A DNA stretch of 45,404 bases, taken from assembly GCA_025201765.1 (NCBI GenBank), contig MU623546.1, forward strand, positions 1 through 45,404, read 5' to 3'. The DNA is from Daldinia sp. FL1419 (lineage: Eukaryota > Ascomycota > Sordariomycetes > Xylariales > Hypoxylaceae). The notes beneath the pieces are model-generated. The model was not told the DNA's origin. It saw only the letters and a program-made list of their open reading frames with translations, and ran no database searches. Of this stretch, positions 1-13,900 are shown one piece after another. The position numbers and the translations under genes were made by a program. Position 1 is the stretch's first letter, and every line of letters starts with the position of its first letter.

Positions 1-1879
1 AATTTATAATTATTGGATTAAAAATAATCTAATCTTTTATTATTAAAATAAAATTTTTAAATAATTATAATATTTAATATTTTTTTATTTTTAAAAATTT
101 AAAATATAATTTAATAATGTTTTTTTATATTTTAATATATTATAATAATTATATAATTTTATATATAATTTATATAATATTTTTACAAAGTTTATTATTT
201 TTTTTAAAAATATTCCCAATTAAAAGCTATTATTATAATAAGGTTTTTTTAATGAAAGAAATTTTAGATTAAAAGAATGTTATTATTAAATTTTATTTTT
301 AAATGGATTTTTATATAAGATCTGCCTTTTATCTTTATTTCTAACTTGGGAGTATCATTTATTATAATGGTTGTTTCAGAAAAACCTGAAATACTTTCGT
401 TTTAAAAACTTTACATTCTTTCCTTATTAGAGGTATGGCTTCTTATCTTCTTTAGAATTATTAATATAAAATTATTATATATAATATTATATATATTAAA
501 AATATAATTAATGTTATTTCTTTCTTCAAATTACCTTAATTTATATATATATATATTTTTTTTATTATATTATTTTATTTAATTACTTTTAAATATTTTA
601 AATTTTATACCTTACATATTTCATTATAATTCCAATATTTTTTTAATATCTTACATATTAAATTACCTTTTTTATAAATAAATCTTATATATTTATTATA
701 TTTAAATTATTTTTTTTAAAAAAAATCTTTATTGAATTTTATAAATTGGCATAAATATTTTTTAAATTAATTATTTTTAAGTTTTTAATTATTATTATAA
801 AAACTTTATTTATTTTAATTATTTTTTAATTAAATGTATTTTTAATTTAATTTTAATTTTTTTTATATTATTTAATTTTAAATTAAAATGTTATTATAAT
901 ATTATTATTGTAAAATTAATATGTTATTATAATTTTATTTTTATTAATTATATTATTAATAATTTATACAATTTTTTTAAAGTTTTTTTTTAATATTTTC
1001 TATAATTCTGCCATTATTTTAACCATGATTTTACATTGAAAATAGGTTAATATTATAATAATAAGGGTTTAAGGTTTAATAATTTTTTTAATAATTATAA
1101 TTTAAAATTATTTTTATAATTCTTTAATATTATTTATTAATTTTAATTAATTCTTTTATTTTATTTAATTTGAAAATATTATTTCATTATTATTTTTATT
1201 TTGTAAAAATATAAAATGTTAGTATTATTATAGATATATATTAAGAAAATAAGATCAAAAATCTTTTTATTTAGTAAAAAAACTTTTGGAATAAATATTC
1301 TTAAATATAAATGTAGTAAAAAGAAAATAGTATAATATATAATTTTTAAATATCTTAAATATATTTTAATATGGGTTTATTTTAACTAAAATTTAACCCT
1401 AAAGATTTTCTTAATTAATATAAATTATAAAAAAATATTATTCAATCTTAATAAAACCTTATTAATAACCTATTAATTTTTTAAATAAATTTAATTACTT
1501 ATATATAAAATAATATTATAATTTATTTAATATAAATATTTCCAAAAATTTTACATTAAATAAAAAAGATTTATAATTAAGTAAAAAAATATAAATAATG
1601 ATATATTAATAAAGCTTTTTAAAAAAATTATATTTATTTGGAATTATTTTACACCTATTCCAAACCGTACTTGTTAGAATTGTTCTCCTCCGCATCCGCT
1701 TTTTTATCCTTTATTTCGCTTTTTTTAGTTATATATATTAAAGAATTTTAAATGAAAATAAATGTATTTTTGAAAAGAAGGTTATATTTATTAAGGTTTA
1801 AATTTAAATATATTAAGAAATTATTAAAAATTTATAATAGATTATTATGAAAAAATAATAAAATATTTAATATTAATTA

Positions 1880-2735
1880 CGGTAACGCTGAAACAAATAG
1901 TCCTCCCAGGACTGCTGGAACGTACGAAAGTCGTGGACCTGGCGAGCAAAGGACCGAACATAATAAGAACAATTATTAGATATTATTAACAATCCTTTAA
2001 TAAACTTCTTAAAGGCCTAAAAATCTTAAAAGAATTATAATAAAGCTTAAATAATTAACTCTTAGAACTACATTGGAAAGACATAATTACACTTTTTATA
2101 TAATTTTTTATTTTTAATGAATAAATTATTCTTATAATATGTAACTATATTAAGATTATAATTTTAATATAATATAATATTAAAATATTATATTAAATTT
2201 AAAATATTATAATAATTTTTAATAAAAAATTTAAAATATTTAAAAAAGATTAATAATAAAATATAATTTAAAAAATATTAGAATATTTATAAATATATAA
2301 ATTTTTTTATTTAATATAATATATATATAAAAATAAAATAGGATTTTCAAATTAATACCAGATTATGAATATAATAAATATAGTAATATTATATTATAAT
2401 ATTAAAAAAAGAATTATAAAAGTAAAAATAAGTAATAACCTTTCATAAAAATATAAAGTTATTTATATATATTTATATTTCATATAAATCATATATATCT
2501 TAACCTTCCCCCAGAATAACTTCTTTACAATATAATAATACTTTTATTATTTATTAAAAATAATAATAAAGTTATTTCAAATTTTATTATTACTTTATAT
2601 TTGGGCCATTATTATATCATTTCATAAAACTCAAACATTATAATATATAAAATATTTTTCCATATTAAAATTTAATTATTTTTATTAAAAAATAAATTTT
2701 AATAAAAATAAAAAATAAAACTAAAATTATAATAA
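1880..2735 (+). repeat. Interspersed repeat, copy A (3'-truncated)
   Basis: This copy aligns by eye with copy C (4700-5775) and with reversed copy D. It lacks about the last 150 nt found in copies B and C and has an internal gap near 2400. Positions 1881-1965 form an unmutated island (around the bases cctcccaggactgctgg) that is much richer in G+C than its surroundings. The forward frame across the island is open for about 35 codons, but I do not recognise the protein. Confidence 0.6.
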
Positions 2736-2824
2736 TATAAAAAGGGATTATATTACAAAATAATTATAATATTAATAATATTAAAATAAATAATTTTCCT
2801 AAAATTATTAAAATATATATCATG

Positions 2825-3352
2825 GGTCGGCAGCACTGTTTTAAGCCATTTTGGAGAGCAAATATAATATTGTGGTATTGAAAAAAAAGTTGTAAAAATA
2901 AGAATAGGTGATGGCTTTTTACAAAAATGTGAAGTTATTTATATATATTTATACCTTGCACAAACTACATATACCCCGGCCCTCTTCCAGAACAATTTCT
3001 TTACAATGTAACAACATTTTTATTATTTATAAAGAAAATAATAAAGCTATTTTAAATTTTGTTATTGCCCCACACCTGAGCTACTGCCATACCATTTCAT
3101 AAAACTCAGATATTATAATATATAAAGTATTTTTCTATATTAAGATTTAATTATTTTTATTAAAAAGTAAATTTTAATAAGAATATAAGGTAAAATTAAA
3201 ATTATAATAATATAATTTATTTGAATAGGTAATAAGTAGGTTTTTTCTGAAACACAATTCCTACCCAGAACAAATACCAAAAGATGGACTGGATACCTGT
3301 AATATATTCTAGGTAAATTGGGGTAGTAATAAATAAATAAATAAATAAATAT
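2825..3352 (+). repeat. Interspersed repeat, copy B (5'-truncated, least mutated)
   Basis: This copy corresponds to the 3' half of the repeat. It starts abruptly near 2825 and ends in an (AATA)n run at about 3329-3350. It keeps many G and C bases that are A or T in copy C, for example accaaaagatggactggata against accaaaagatggaccagata. A short-tandem-repeat 3' tail and 5' truncation are typical of non-LTR (LINE-like) retrotransposons, so that class is my inference. No reverse transcriptase was seen to confirm it. Confidence 0.65.
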
Positions 3353-3594
3353 TAAAATATATAAAAATTATAAATTTAATAAATAAAGAATTAAATATAA
3401 TCCAGGATAAAGTCTGATGTATTATATTAAAACTTTTCTAATAAATTATTATATGAAATTAATAAGAAATTAATAATAATTGATAAGAGCTGATAAAAGT
3501 TAATAAAAGTTGATAAAATAATTGATAAATTAATAAAGGATAAAAAAGAATATTAAAAATTTAAAGTTTAAGAAAATATTTATAATTGGGTGTA

Positions 3595-4530
3595 TCTTTA
3601 CTTAAGTTAATTAAATAGGAAAATAATTTATTTATGTTAAATTTAAATTTTAATAACTTTTCTAAGAGATGCCTTAACCTTATACTTTTATCGAATAAAA
3701 TTCTATGGTTTTAAAAATTAACAATTTTATTATTAGGAATTTAAATTAATTAAATAAGAAAATAATTTTTAAGGAGCTTTAATAGCTTTTATAGGATATA
3801 CCCTAACCTTACACTTTTATTGTATAAATCTCTATGGAAAATTTGATGATTCTATATTTGAAAACTTAAGTTAATCAGATAGGAAAACAATTTTTAAAAA
3901 TTTATTTATAATAAATATAAATTTTAATTAAATAGGAGCTTTAATTAAATAGGAGTTTTAATTAAACAGGGGTTCCTATAAGATATGTTTTATAATTTTA
4001 TTATGGAAAATTTCATAGAAAACTAATAATTAGGTACATCCTAATTTAAACTAATTAAACAAAAAACAACTTCTAAAAACTTATTTATATTGAACAAGAA
4101 TTTTAATCAAATAAAAGTTCCTAGAATTTTATCATACAAAACTTTATAGAAAACTAACAATTCTATATTTGAGAACTTAAATTTATTAAATAAGAAAACA
4201 ACTTCTGAAAATTTATTTATATTAAATAAAAACTTTAATTAAATAAGAACTATAATAGCTCCTACAAAATATACCCTATATTTCATTGTACGAATCTCTA
4301 TAAAAAAAATTAATAATCAAATATATCTTAATTTAAGTTAATTAAATAAGAAAATAATTTTTAAAGGTTTATTTACATATTAAAAAATATTAAATTAACG
4401 GACTTCATCCTAATCCTATTACCCCAACTAATTGTTATAGAAAGACTAACAATTTTATACTTAAGAACTTAAATTAATTAAATAAGAAAACAATTCTTGA
4501 AGGATTATTTATATTCTAATAAAAAACCTG
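3595..4530. repeat. Degenerate tandem array, 125-180-bp period, about 7 units
   Basis: A motif of the form cttaaattaattaaataag recurs at about 3601, 3741, 3865, 4044, 4176, 4333 and 4468, giving spacings of roughly 140, 124, 179, 132, 157 and 135. Each is followed by a shared run resembling aaaacaatttttaaaaattt, then by blocks resembling 'aataggagctttaat' and 'tataccctaaccttacactt', and later by 'aatctctatggaaaa'. The units therefore share several blocks in the same order. No coding potential is visible. Unit edges are approximate. Confidence 0.7.
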
Positions 4531-4583
4531 TAAAAGCCTTAGAAGGGTTAGCTCTATAAAGGCTAATAAAATCTTACAACTTT

Positions 4584-4640
4584 AATTACGTAATTACATT
4601 ACTCAATTACATAATTACATTACTTAATTACATAATTACG
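4584..4640. repeat. 21-bp tandem repeat, 2.7 units
   Basis: The units are aattac(g/a)taattacattact(c/t), starting at 4584, 4605 and 4626. The third is incomplete. The array lies between the larger tandem array and repeat copy C. Confidence 0.65.
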
Positions 4641-4699
4641 CTACAATCCTCTATAAAAAAGCTTCCCCTTTAAAAAAAAAAAAACTTATATAATTAAGG

Positions 4700-5775
4700 T
4701 CACTCAATTATAAAAATAATTAAAAAAGAAATTTAATTAAAAATATAAAAATAATTTTAAAAATAATTATTAAATATTATTAATAATTCCTTAATAAAAT
4801 ATTTTAAGAATTTAAAATTTTTAAAAAAGTTATAATAAAGTTTTAATAATTAATTCCCAAAATTATATCAGAAAATCATAATTACATTCTTTATATAATT
4901 TTTTATCCTTAATAAACAAATTATTTTTATAATTTGTAATTACATTAAGATTATAATTTTAACATAATATAATATTAAAATATTATAGTAAATCCAAAGT
5001 ATTATAATAATTTTTAATAAAAAAATTAAAATATTTAAAGAAAATTAATAATAAAATAAAATTAAAAAAATAATAGAATATTTATAAACATATAAAGTTT
5101 TTTTATTTAATATAATATATATATAATAATGAAATAAATTTTTTAAAATAATATTGAATTGTAAATATAATAAATATAATAATATTATACTATAATATTA
5201 TAAAATATAAATAAAATATATAAAATAGATTAAAATTAATTAAGAAAGGTTATAAATTAATAATATTATTTTAAACCATTTTAAAAAATAAATATAATAT
5301 TATAATATTAAAAAAAATTTATAAAAATAAAAATAAATAATGGTTTTTTATAAAAATATAAAATTATTTATATATATTTATACCTCATATGGATTACATA
5401 TACCCCAACCCTCTTCCAAAACAACCTCTTTACAATATAATAACATTTTTATTATTTATTAAAAAAACAATAAAACTATTTTAAACCTTATTATCACCCT
5501 ATACCCAAATTATTACCATATTATTTTACAAAATTTAGGCATTATAACATATTAAATATTTTTCTATATTAAAATTTAATTATTTTTATTAAAAGGTAAA
5601 TTTTAATAAAAATATAAAATAAAATTAAAATTATAATAATATAACTTAATTAAATAAGTAATAAATAGGTTTTCTTTAATACATAATTCTTACCTAGAAC
5701 AAATACCAAAAGATGGACCAGATACCTATAATATATTCTAGGTAAATTAGAATAATAATAAATAATAATAATAAA
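4700..5775 (+). repeat. Interspersed repeat, copy C (longest, heavily mutated)
   Basis: This is the longest forward copy. Its 5' part aligns with copy A, its 3' part with copy B, and it ends in an AATAATA-type tail near 5750-5775. Almost all G is gone from this strand while C persists (for example 'taccccaaccctcttccaaa' near 5400), so the mutations are mostly G to A on the plus strand, meaning C to T on the minus strand. Confidence 0.65.
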
Positions 5776-7440
5776 TAATAATTTTTATTTATATTATTTA
5801 TGGATACTTTTTTAAAGTACGAGGTAATTTCTTTTAAAATAATTAATGATTTTTTATTTATTTCTTTATTTTATTGTAATTTATAATAATTCTTATTTTA
5901 TATTTTATATATATATTCTTTTAATTATATTTTCTTTTTTTTATATTTTTTTATAATTTAAAAAAGGATATTTATAAGAGATATAATTAATTTAATAATA
6001 ATTAAAATAAAAATTGTTTTTTATTAATTAATTTATTTTATTTTTGGAGGGTTGCAGGTAGGTTTTTGCAGTAAGGGCTGTTGGTAAAGGGGTTATAATT
6101 TATGGTATTAATATGTGGGAGGTAGATATTTAGGAAGTTTTAGTTGTTCTTTAATAAAAATTTATATTTATATTATTTTTATTTTTGCCTTTAAGGATTA
6201 AGTTTTTGGAAGTGGTTATGGTTATATCCATTAAGGAATTATTAACTTTCTTTTACTTTTCATTAATAATTTGTTAATTAATTATAATTTAATTATAATA
6301 ATGGGAATACTTTTTGAAAATTATTTTTTATTTAATATGTTTATTTGAGGTTGTTGTTTAAAGATAAGTAATAAATTTTTTATGAAATTCTTTTTTTAAA
6401 AAACTTTTTAGTAATATGTAAACCTTTACAAAGCAAATAAATATATTTTTAAAATTTTGCAATTTCTTTAAATCTATAGGTATTTTAAGTTATTTATATA
6501 TTTTGTGGATCTTTTAATCAATATTTAAGTTATAATATTTTTTTATAAATATTTCATTAGGTTTATTGAGGTTTGGATGTGGTTTGGGTGTTTGTTATGA
6601 AGATAGGGTTTTAAATTGGTAATAGTATTTTTTTTGAGGTATAATTTAATATTGGTTATCTTAGTTTGGTTATTTTTGAATCAGTTATTATTTATCTTAA
6701 AATGGATTTTTTACTTATAAAATTATATTTTGAAAGTAATAATATTTTTATTATTATAGTAGAAAGTAGGAATTTTTATTTTATTTAAATGTTTTGCCTT
6801 TTTTTAAAAAGTAATACTTATTATTAATAGACTATTTTTGTACAAATTCAATTATTTATAATTTGGTTTGTCTTAATAAATTATGTTAATAATTTAATTA
6901 TTTGTTAGTTTTACTAATTGATTTAATTCAATAATAATGTATATTTAACTATTATTTAATTAATTCTTTTATAAAAATAAATGGATATTTTGTTAGATTA
7001 AATATATAAGTTTGATATTTTTGAAGATAAGTATTAAGTAAATTTTAAGAAATTATTAATTTATAAAATTTTGATTATTAAGATAATAGTGGAATATTTC
7101 ATTTTTTGGAATATTATTTTTGGTTTTTTTGAAAATAATCTTGTAAAATTGTTAAAAATTAGGATATTATTATATTTTAAAAATTCTTTTTGGGTTTCTT
7201 TTGTTATTAAAATAAATATGTATTTAATATCTTTGGTATGGGATTATTTTGCTACAAATTAATTTATGCGTTTATGAAGGTTGAGGTTAAGGTCTTATAT
7301 AATACCAACTTCTATATTTTTCTACATTTGCTTATCTTTCGTTATTTGTTTATATTGTTGAAGGATTTTTTCTTTTTTTTAAAATTCTTAATTATTAAGT
7401 TAATTATAGGGGTTTGGTATCGAATAATTAAAATAATAGG

Positions 7441-7541
7441 TTATAAATGACTTGATTGATTAAAATCTATTATAATTAAATGATAATTTATTTTATATCT
7501 AAATTATTTAGGATTTATTTGAATAAATTAATAACAACCTA
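7441..7541. repeat. 101-bp direct repeat, left copy (possible LTR end)
   Basis: Positions 7441-7540 align without gaps to 17380-17479. By hand count 84 of 100 positions match, and 13 of the 16 differences are transitions, as RIP predicts. Similarity continues weakly for about 20 nt further left. The following base makes the right copy end in CA (the left in TA), which fits an LTR terminus. Read on the minus strand, the sequence beyond it contains a purine-rich run, aagaagggag, that could be a polypurine tract. LTR identity is inference. Confidence 0.5.
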
Positions 7542-10022
7542 ATATTTAATTAAACTCCCTTCTTAAAGGGATAAATATCATCTCAATAAAACCAGAGGTA
7601 ATAAAATCAATTAAGATAGGTTAATTGGTAAATAAATAAGAGTAAAATATTCTTAATAAAGATAAGATAATATAAATAATATATTTAAAAACATAAATAT
7701 TATTAAAATATAATTTATATAAATCAAAAGGTGGTTGTATTTGGATTTATAAATATCCCATATATAAACCACTCCTAATTATCTTAATTTAATATTGATT
7801 TACTCTTTAATTAGATTTAATTACCTACTAAATTATAACTTATTACTATAAAAATTTTATCTACATTTCGCACAAATTTCTTAATAAATTCCTATATTAA
7901 TAAAAATAATTTAATTATTATATAAATTAATATTTTTACATTTTTGGATAAATTAATTATAATATATAAATTAATAATTATCAATGAGATATTTGTTAAC
8001 ATACTTATAATATCTTAAAATATTAATATTTTTCTAATTTATTTATATAGGTTTTATTTAATTATTTTCCAAACTTCTTAAATCTATTTCTATTTGAATG
8101 TAATAATTTTAACATTAGTAACTAACTTTTAATTATATTAATATTTTTTAATTAAATTTTAATTTATTATATTTAATTATTATTTAATTATTATCAATCT
8201 TCTTTAATTTATAATCAATTTTTTTATAAGGTTATAAATAATTTACCCATCTTCAATTATTCTCTATTAAAATCTTTACTTCACCAACTATCCATATTTA
8301 TCCATCCATTCTTTAAAGTCAGATTTAATTGGTATAAGATAAGAAAGATTTGGTAAATAATAGAATTCAAATTATTTTTTTAATAATAAAATAATAATTA
8401 ATAAGTTATATATAAAAATAAAATCTTTATTTATAAATTAATTATAATTATTTTTAATTTTGTTTTAAATATTTGAAGATAATATCTTTAATTTTATATA
8501 TTTAATAATTTTTATTACCATTTATAATGGGGCCATTTTTTATATATAAATTTATTTAAATTTTATTTAATTTTAACTATATAATCATTATATATAATAA
8601 TTATATTTATTTAATTTTTAATTAATATAATTATAAATAAATACCAATATTCTTATTTAAATTAAATGTTTAATTAGAAGATGTTATTTATTTATAATTA
8701 AGGTAATCAAATCTTTATAATCCCTTTATTTATAATAGAAGAATTTTAAGTTATATTTAATAATTTATTTATTATTTATTTAAAATTAAATTAGGCTATT
8801 AATTCCTGATAGGTATTAAGGTTCAGTCAATATTTTCTAATTAAATGTTTTTATTAAGAACTTATTCAGGAAGAATATTTGCTATCTCATAACCACCTCC
8901 AAACGAATTATTATAAAAAATCTTAAAAATGGTATATCTTATTTCCATATATATCTACATTAATTGTTACCTTTTAATATTAATTAAATCATATTATTTA
9001 TAAATTATTTAATTATTATTATTATTATTTATTATCATTCTAACTTTATTAAATAATTATTATATTGAATTTTTATAATTAAATTCATCATTATTAATTC
9101 TTAAAAAATAAATATTATAATAAATTATTTTGGAATATTTTCAATATAATTAAATAATATATAAATATTAATTAATATTACCCTAATATATGAATACATT
9201 AAATAATTAATAGATTATAATTAAAATATATATTTATTAATTATTATTAATATTAAAAAATAATTATAAAAGAAAATAAATAACATATAAAACTTATTAA
9301 TAATTATTAAAAAATATATATAATTATTTAATAATAATTAAATATTATTTAAGAAAATAATAAGAACAAATTTATTAAAATTATCATATAGTAAATAATA
9401 TTTAAATATAATATGTAATTTTATTAAAAATAATTAATAAATATCAAAAATACCTAAACAAAATTATATTTGGTAGAAAATCACCTAATAACAATCGGAA
9501 ATTATTAAAGGAAATTATAAAAAAAAGAATATAATTATTAACTAATTACATTTTTATTAGAAATATATATATATTAATAAAAAAACATTTAAAAAAAATT
9601 AATAATAATAATTATAAATAATTAAATAATAATAATAAATCATTAGAAAATAATTAAAATAGTTAAAATAATAAATAAAAAAATAAAAATTAATTAATTA
9701 TAATAATAAAAATAAATATTATATTTTTAAAATTCAATTATAACTAATAATTTATAAGGGAAGGTGCCCTTTAAGCAACATTATAATACCTTATCATATA
9801 CCTTATAATTACCTTTTTTAATTTATTACCAATTATAAAATTAATTAATCTTATAAATATTTTTAATAAAATATTAAAGATTATATATAGACCAATTTAT
9901 CTAAATATAAATTTATTTAATTTTACTCCATTATATAATATTTTATTTGATTTCTTCCTTTAAACTTATTAAACTTTCCTATTTTTATCCCTAATATATT
10001 CCCATACTTAATTATTAATTTA

Positions 10023-10925
10023 TATAAAATTTTTATTTATTTATTTATTTATTTATTACTACCCCGATTTACCTAAAATATATTATAAATATCTGGTCCA
10101 TTTTTTGATATTTGTTCCAAGTAGGAATTATGTTCTGGAGAAAACTTACCTACTACCTATCCAAATAAATTATATTATTATAATTTTAATTTTATTCTAT
10201 ATTTTTATTAAAATTTACCTTTTAATAAAAATAATTAAACTTTAATATAAAAAAATATTTTATATATTATAATATTTAAATTTTATAAAATAATATAATA
10301 ATAACTTAAATATAAAATAATAATAAAATTTAAAATGGTTTTATTATTTTTTTTATAAATAATAAAAGCGTTATTATATTATAAAAAGGTTATTCCAAGG
10401 GAAAGCTAAGGTATATATAATTTATATAAGATATAAATATATATAAATAACCTTACATCTTTATAAAAAACTATTACTTATTCTTACTTTTACAATTTTT
10501 TTTTTAATATTACAATATTATATTTATTTTCCAAAATAATTTAAAATAATATTACTAATTTATAACCCTTTTCAACTAATCTAAATCTTTTTTATATACC
10601 TTATTTATACTTTATAATATTATAATATAATATCATTATATTTATTATATTTATAATCCAATATTACTTTAAAAAGCCCACTTTATTTTCATATATATAT
10701 TATATTAAACAAAAAAAAACTTATATATTTATAAATATTCTATTATCTCCCTAATTCCATCCTATTATTAACCTTCTTTAAATATTTTAAACCCTTTATT
10801 AAAAACTATTACAACATCCTGGACCTAATGCGATACTTCAATATCATATTACATCAAAACTACAATCCCAGTACGGCTACACGTTATAAAAATGACTTGC
10901 TCGCCGAGGACGGGGAATAAGTTTT
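10023..10925 (-). repeat. Interspersed repeat, copy D (reverse orientation)
   Basis: This is the reverse complement of the repeat seen at 2825-3352 and 4700-5775. Its tail appears as (TTTA)n at about 10029-10052. Positions 10805-10920 escaped mutation. Read on the minus strand they contain tcctcggcgagcaagtcatt, which aligns base for base with tccttaataaacaaattatt in copy C. Every difference in that stretch is C to T or G to A, so this island is close to the ancestral sequence. Confidence 0.65.
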
Positions 10926-13900
10926 TTTAAATAAATTTAATTTACTTTATTATAAGTATTAGATATTCCCTTAATATTATTCTTAATTTATCCCATTCTT
11001 CCATTAACCTTAATTCCCTTTTAAATTTTCCTAATATTACTTTCAAATCTATTTTAAATAAAATTAAAAAAGTTAATTTCATTTATTATCTAAATTTGAT
11101 TTTTAATAAAAATAATTTATATTTAATTATTTATTATAAATTAATTTTTATTAATATTAATAAAATCTTAATTTATTATTATTTTAAACTTTTAAAATTT
11201 ATTGAAAAAACTTATTTTTTAATTAAATCTTTAATTTTTAAATATTTTCTTTAATTCATTTATATAAAGAAAATATATTTATTAATTTATAAATAATTAT
11301 AATCCTTTTAATATTAAAATACTTTATAATTATTTTTAATAAAAAATATATAATATTATTCATATATAATTAATATAAATATTTAAAAATTATAATAACC
11401 ATTTCTTATATTTAAATTACTATAAATATAAATAACTTTTCTATTATTAATTTAAATATAAAATATAAAAAATAATTAATTATCAATAGAATATATTTTT
11501 TCTTATTTAATTTTATTAGGATTATTAATTTTATAATATCTATCCTTATTATATCCCATAAATGTATTATTATTACTTATTATAAACCCATTTTTACTAA
11601 TAATTTCAATCCCATCTCTACATATATATAATATTTATAATAATATTTCAATATTATTTACCATTAAATTAACTATTAGAATTTCCATTTTGAATTTTAT
11701 AATATAATTATTATTATATAATGGGCATAAATTTTATATATTTATTCTAAAACCATAATAATTTTATTTACAATAAGTATTTAATATATTCCCCTAATTT
11801 CTCTAATTAAATAAAATATTTCTAAATAATTCTATAATATATTATATTTTTATAAATTAAATAATATTAATATTTAAATAAATTATTTAAGACATTTAAT
11901 CTTTTTAATATAAATTTAATTATTTTAAAATATTATATTTTTTTATAATAATTTTTAATTAATTTTATTATTAATTATCCATTATTATTTATTAATATTA
12001 TAAATAAATATAATATTATTATATTATAATTATTTATTATATCCACTTTTATAAATCTTTTTTATATTTTTATTATTAAATAGAAAAAAGGGAATTTCTC
12101 TTTATCCATTCTTTCTAACACTTAAATAATATATTTCATTAATTATAAAAATTTATTTATAATCTTTATTATTTTAATAATATTTATTTAATATTAAATT
12201 ATAAATTAATATTTATTTAATTATTTTAATTATATAATTATTTATTCTTTTATATTTAAATTATTACCAAATATATTTAATAAATTTAAATCATTAATAT
12301 ATATTATAATTAATTAATATAATTTAATTATTAATTAGTGAATTTCTATTAAATATTTCATAATTTTTAAGGTTTTATATTTTTTTATCTTATATCTTAT
12401 TTTTATATCTAATAATTTAAAAATAAGAATATAATGGGATAAATTATATTTATTAATTTATATATTATAACTATCTTTATTGGATATTTATTTATTTAAA
12501 ATAAAATTTTATTTATTTTTATTAAAAATATATTTAAATATAATAAAATTATTTTATTATATTTAAATTATATATTATTTAATTTTAAATTTTATAACAA
12601 ATGGTAATAAATGTTTACCATTATGTATCTTCTTATTTGAAAGGTTTTAGCATTAGTTTATATTGGATTGAACATTTTCTCCTAACGATCATCCAATATT
12701 CTTTCGTTATATACGCTAATTTAAGAATATTTATTAAATTTATCTATTTAAGATAAACTGTTAACAATATAGGATAAAGTATAAAATTTCTTTAATTTCT
12801 TTAATATTTTTTAAAAGATTTTTAATAAGATTTATTTTTTAAATTATTTTTAATATTTTATTAATAATTATATTTAATAATTTAATAATTTAAATCTTAA
12901 TATTATAATAGAATTTATTAATAAAATTATCTTATATAAGAAAAGAATTATTTTTAGAAAAAATATTTTTAGAAAATAATAATAATATAAAAATTTAAAT
13001 AAAATATTAAAATCTATACTAAAAATATTATAATTATTAATAAATATATTAAATAATACATTTTATTTTAAATAATATTTAATTAATAATAATAATTTTA
13101 GATTAGATATGTCTAATAGGTTTAACCATTCCTTAAATCCCAAATATTTAAAATATAATACATCCCCTTAAAAAAATATATGATAATTATTTTAGATTAA
13201 TATATAAAATAACCCATCTTTTTTATACATTAGTTATTAAAATTTTATATTTATTAAATTTATAAAATAATAATTCTATATAATTTATTTTATATTATTC
13301 ATTTTTAATAGAAACTAAATATATATACTTTATCTAGAAATATCTGATTTAATTAAATTAATTTATTTCAATTGAAAGAACATCTTTCTTAAGAATTCCC
13401 TTTTATTTAGGGTATATTAAGGTTATCTTAGTTGGTATAACTCCATACCCTTATATATCACCATTATATATTTAATTAGATTAATTAATTAAATTTTAAT
13501 CAAAGCTTTAATGAAATACTTTTTCCAAATATATATAAATTTTTAAATTAATTCCATCTATTATGGATTAATTATACCTTTATTTAAAATAATTTTTAAT
13601 TATTTAAATTATTTATTAATAATATCCAATGATTTGTTAATTAATATCTTTTAATATAATTTCTTTATTATATTTAACTAATTTAATTAAATGTAATTTA
13701 TTAATATTATTAATAAATTACTCATTTTTAATAATATTATTTAAATCCTTTTCTATATTATTAAGATATAAAATAATATAGTCCAATTTCCTTCCTCTTC
13801 TATCTAATATAAATTGTTTTTATAAGTTTTATTTGGTTTAATTATTTATAATATTAATTTTTATTATTTAAATTATTTAATATTATTATTATATATTAAA

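Noticed and set aside
3329..3352. AATA run considered as a CRISPR-like or simple regulatory repeat
   Set aside because: It is a plain short tandem tail shared by the other copies of the interspersed repeat. There are no spacers, and the context is fungal.
7071..7450. Two overlapping frames of 63 and 70 codons in the AT-rich block
   Set aside because: They are Phe/Ile/Leu/Lys-rich products of G/T-rich mutated sequence, with no motif. Open length is not meaningful in strand-biased RIP DNA.
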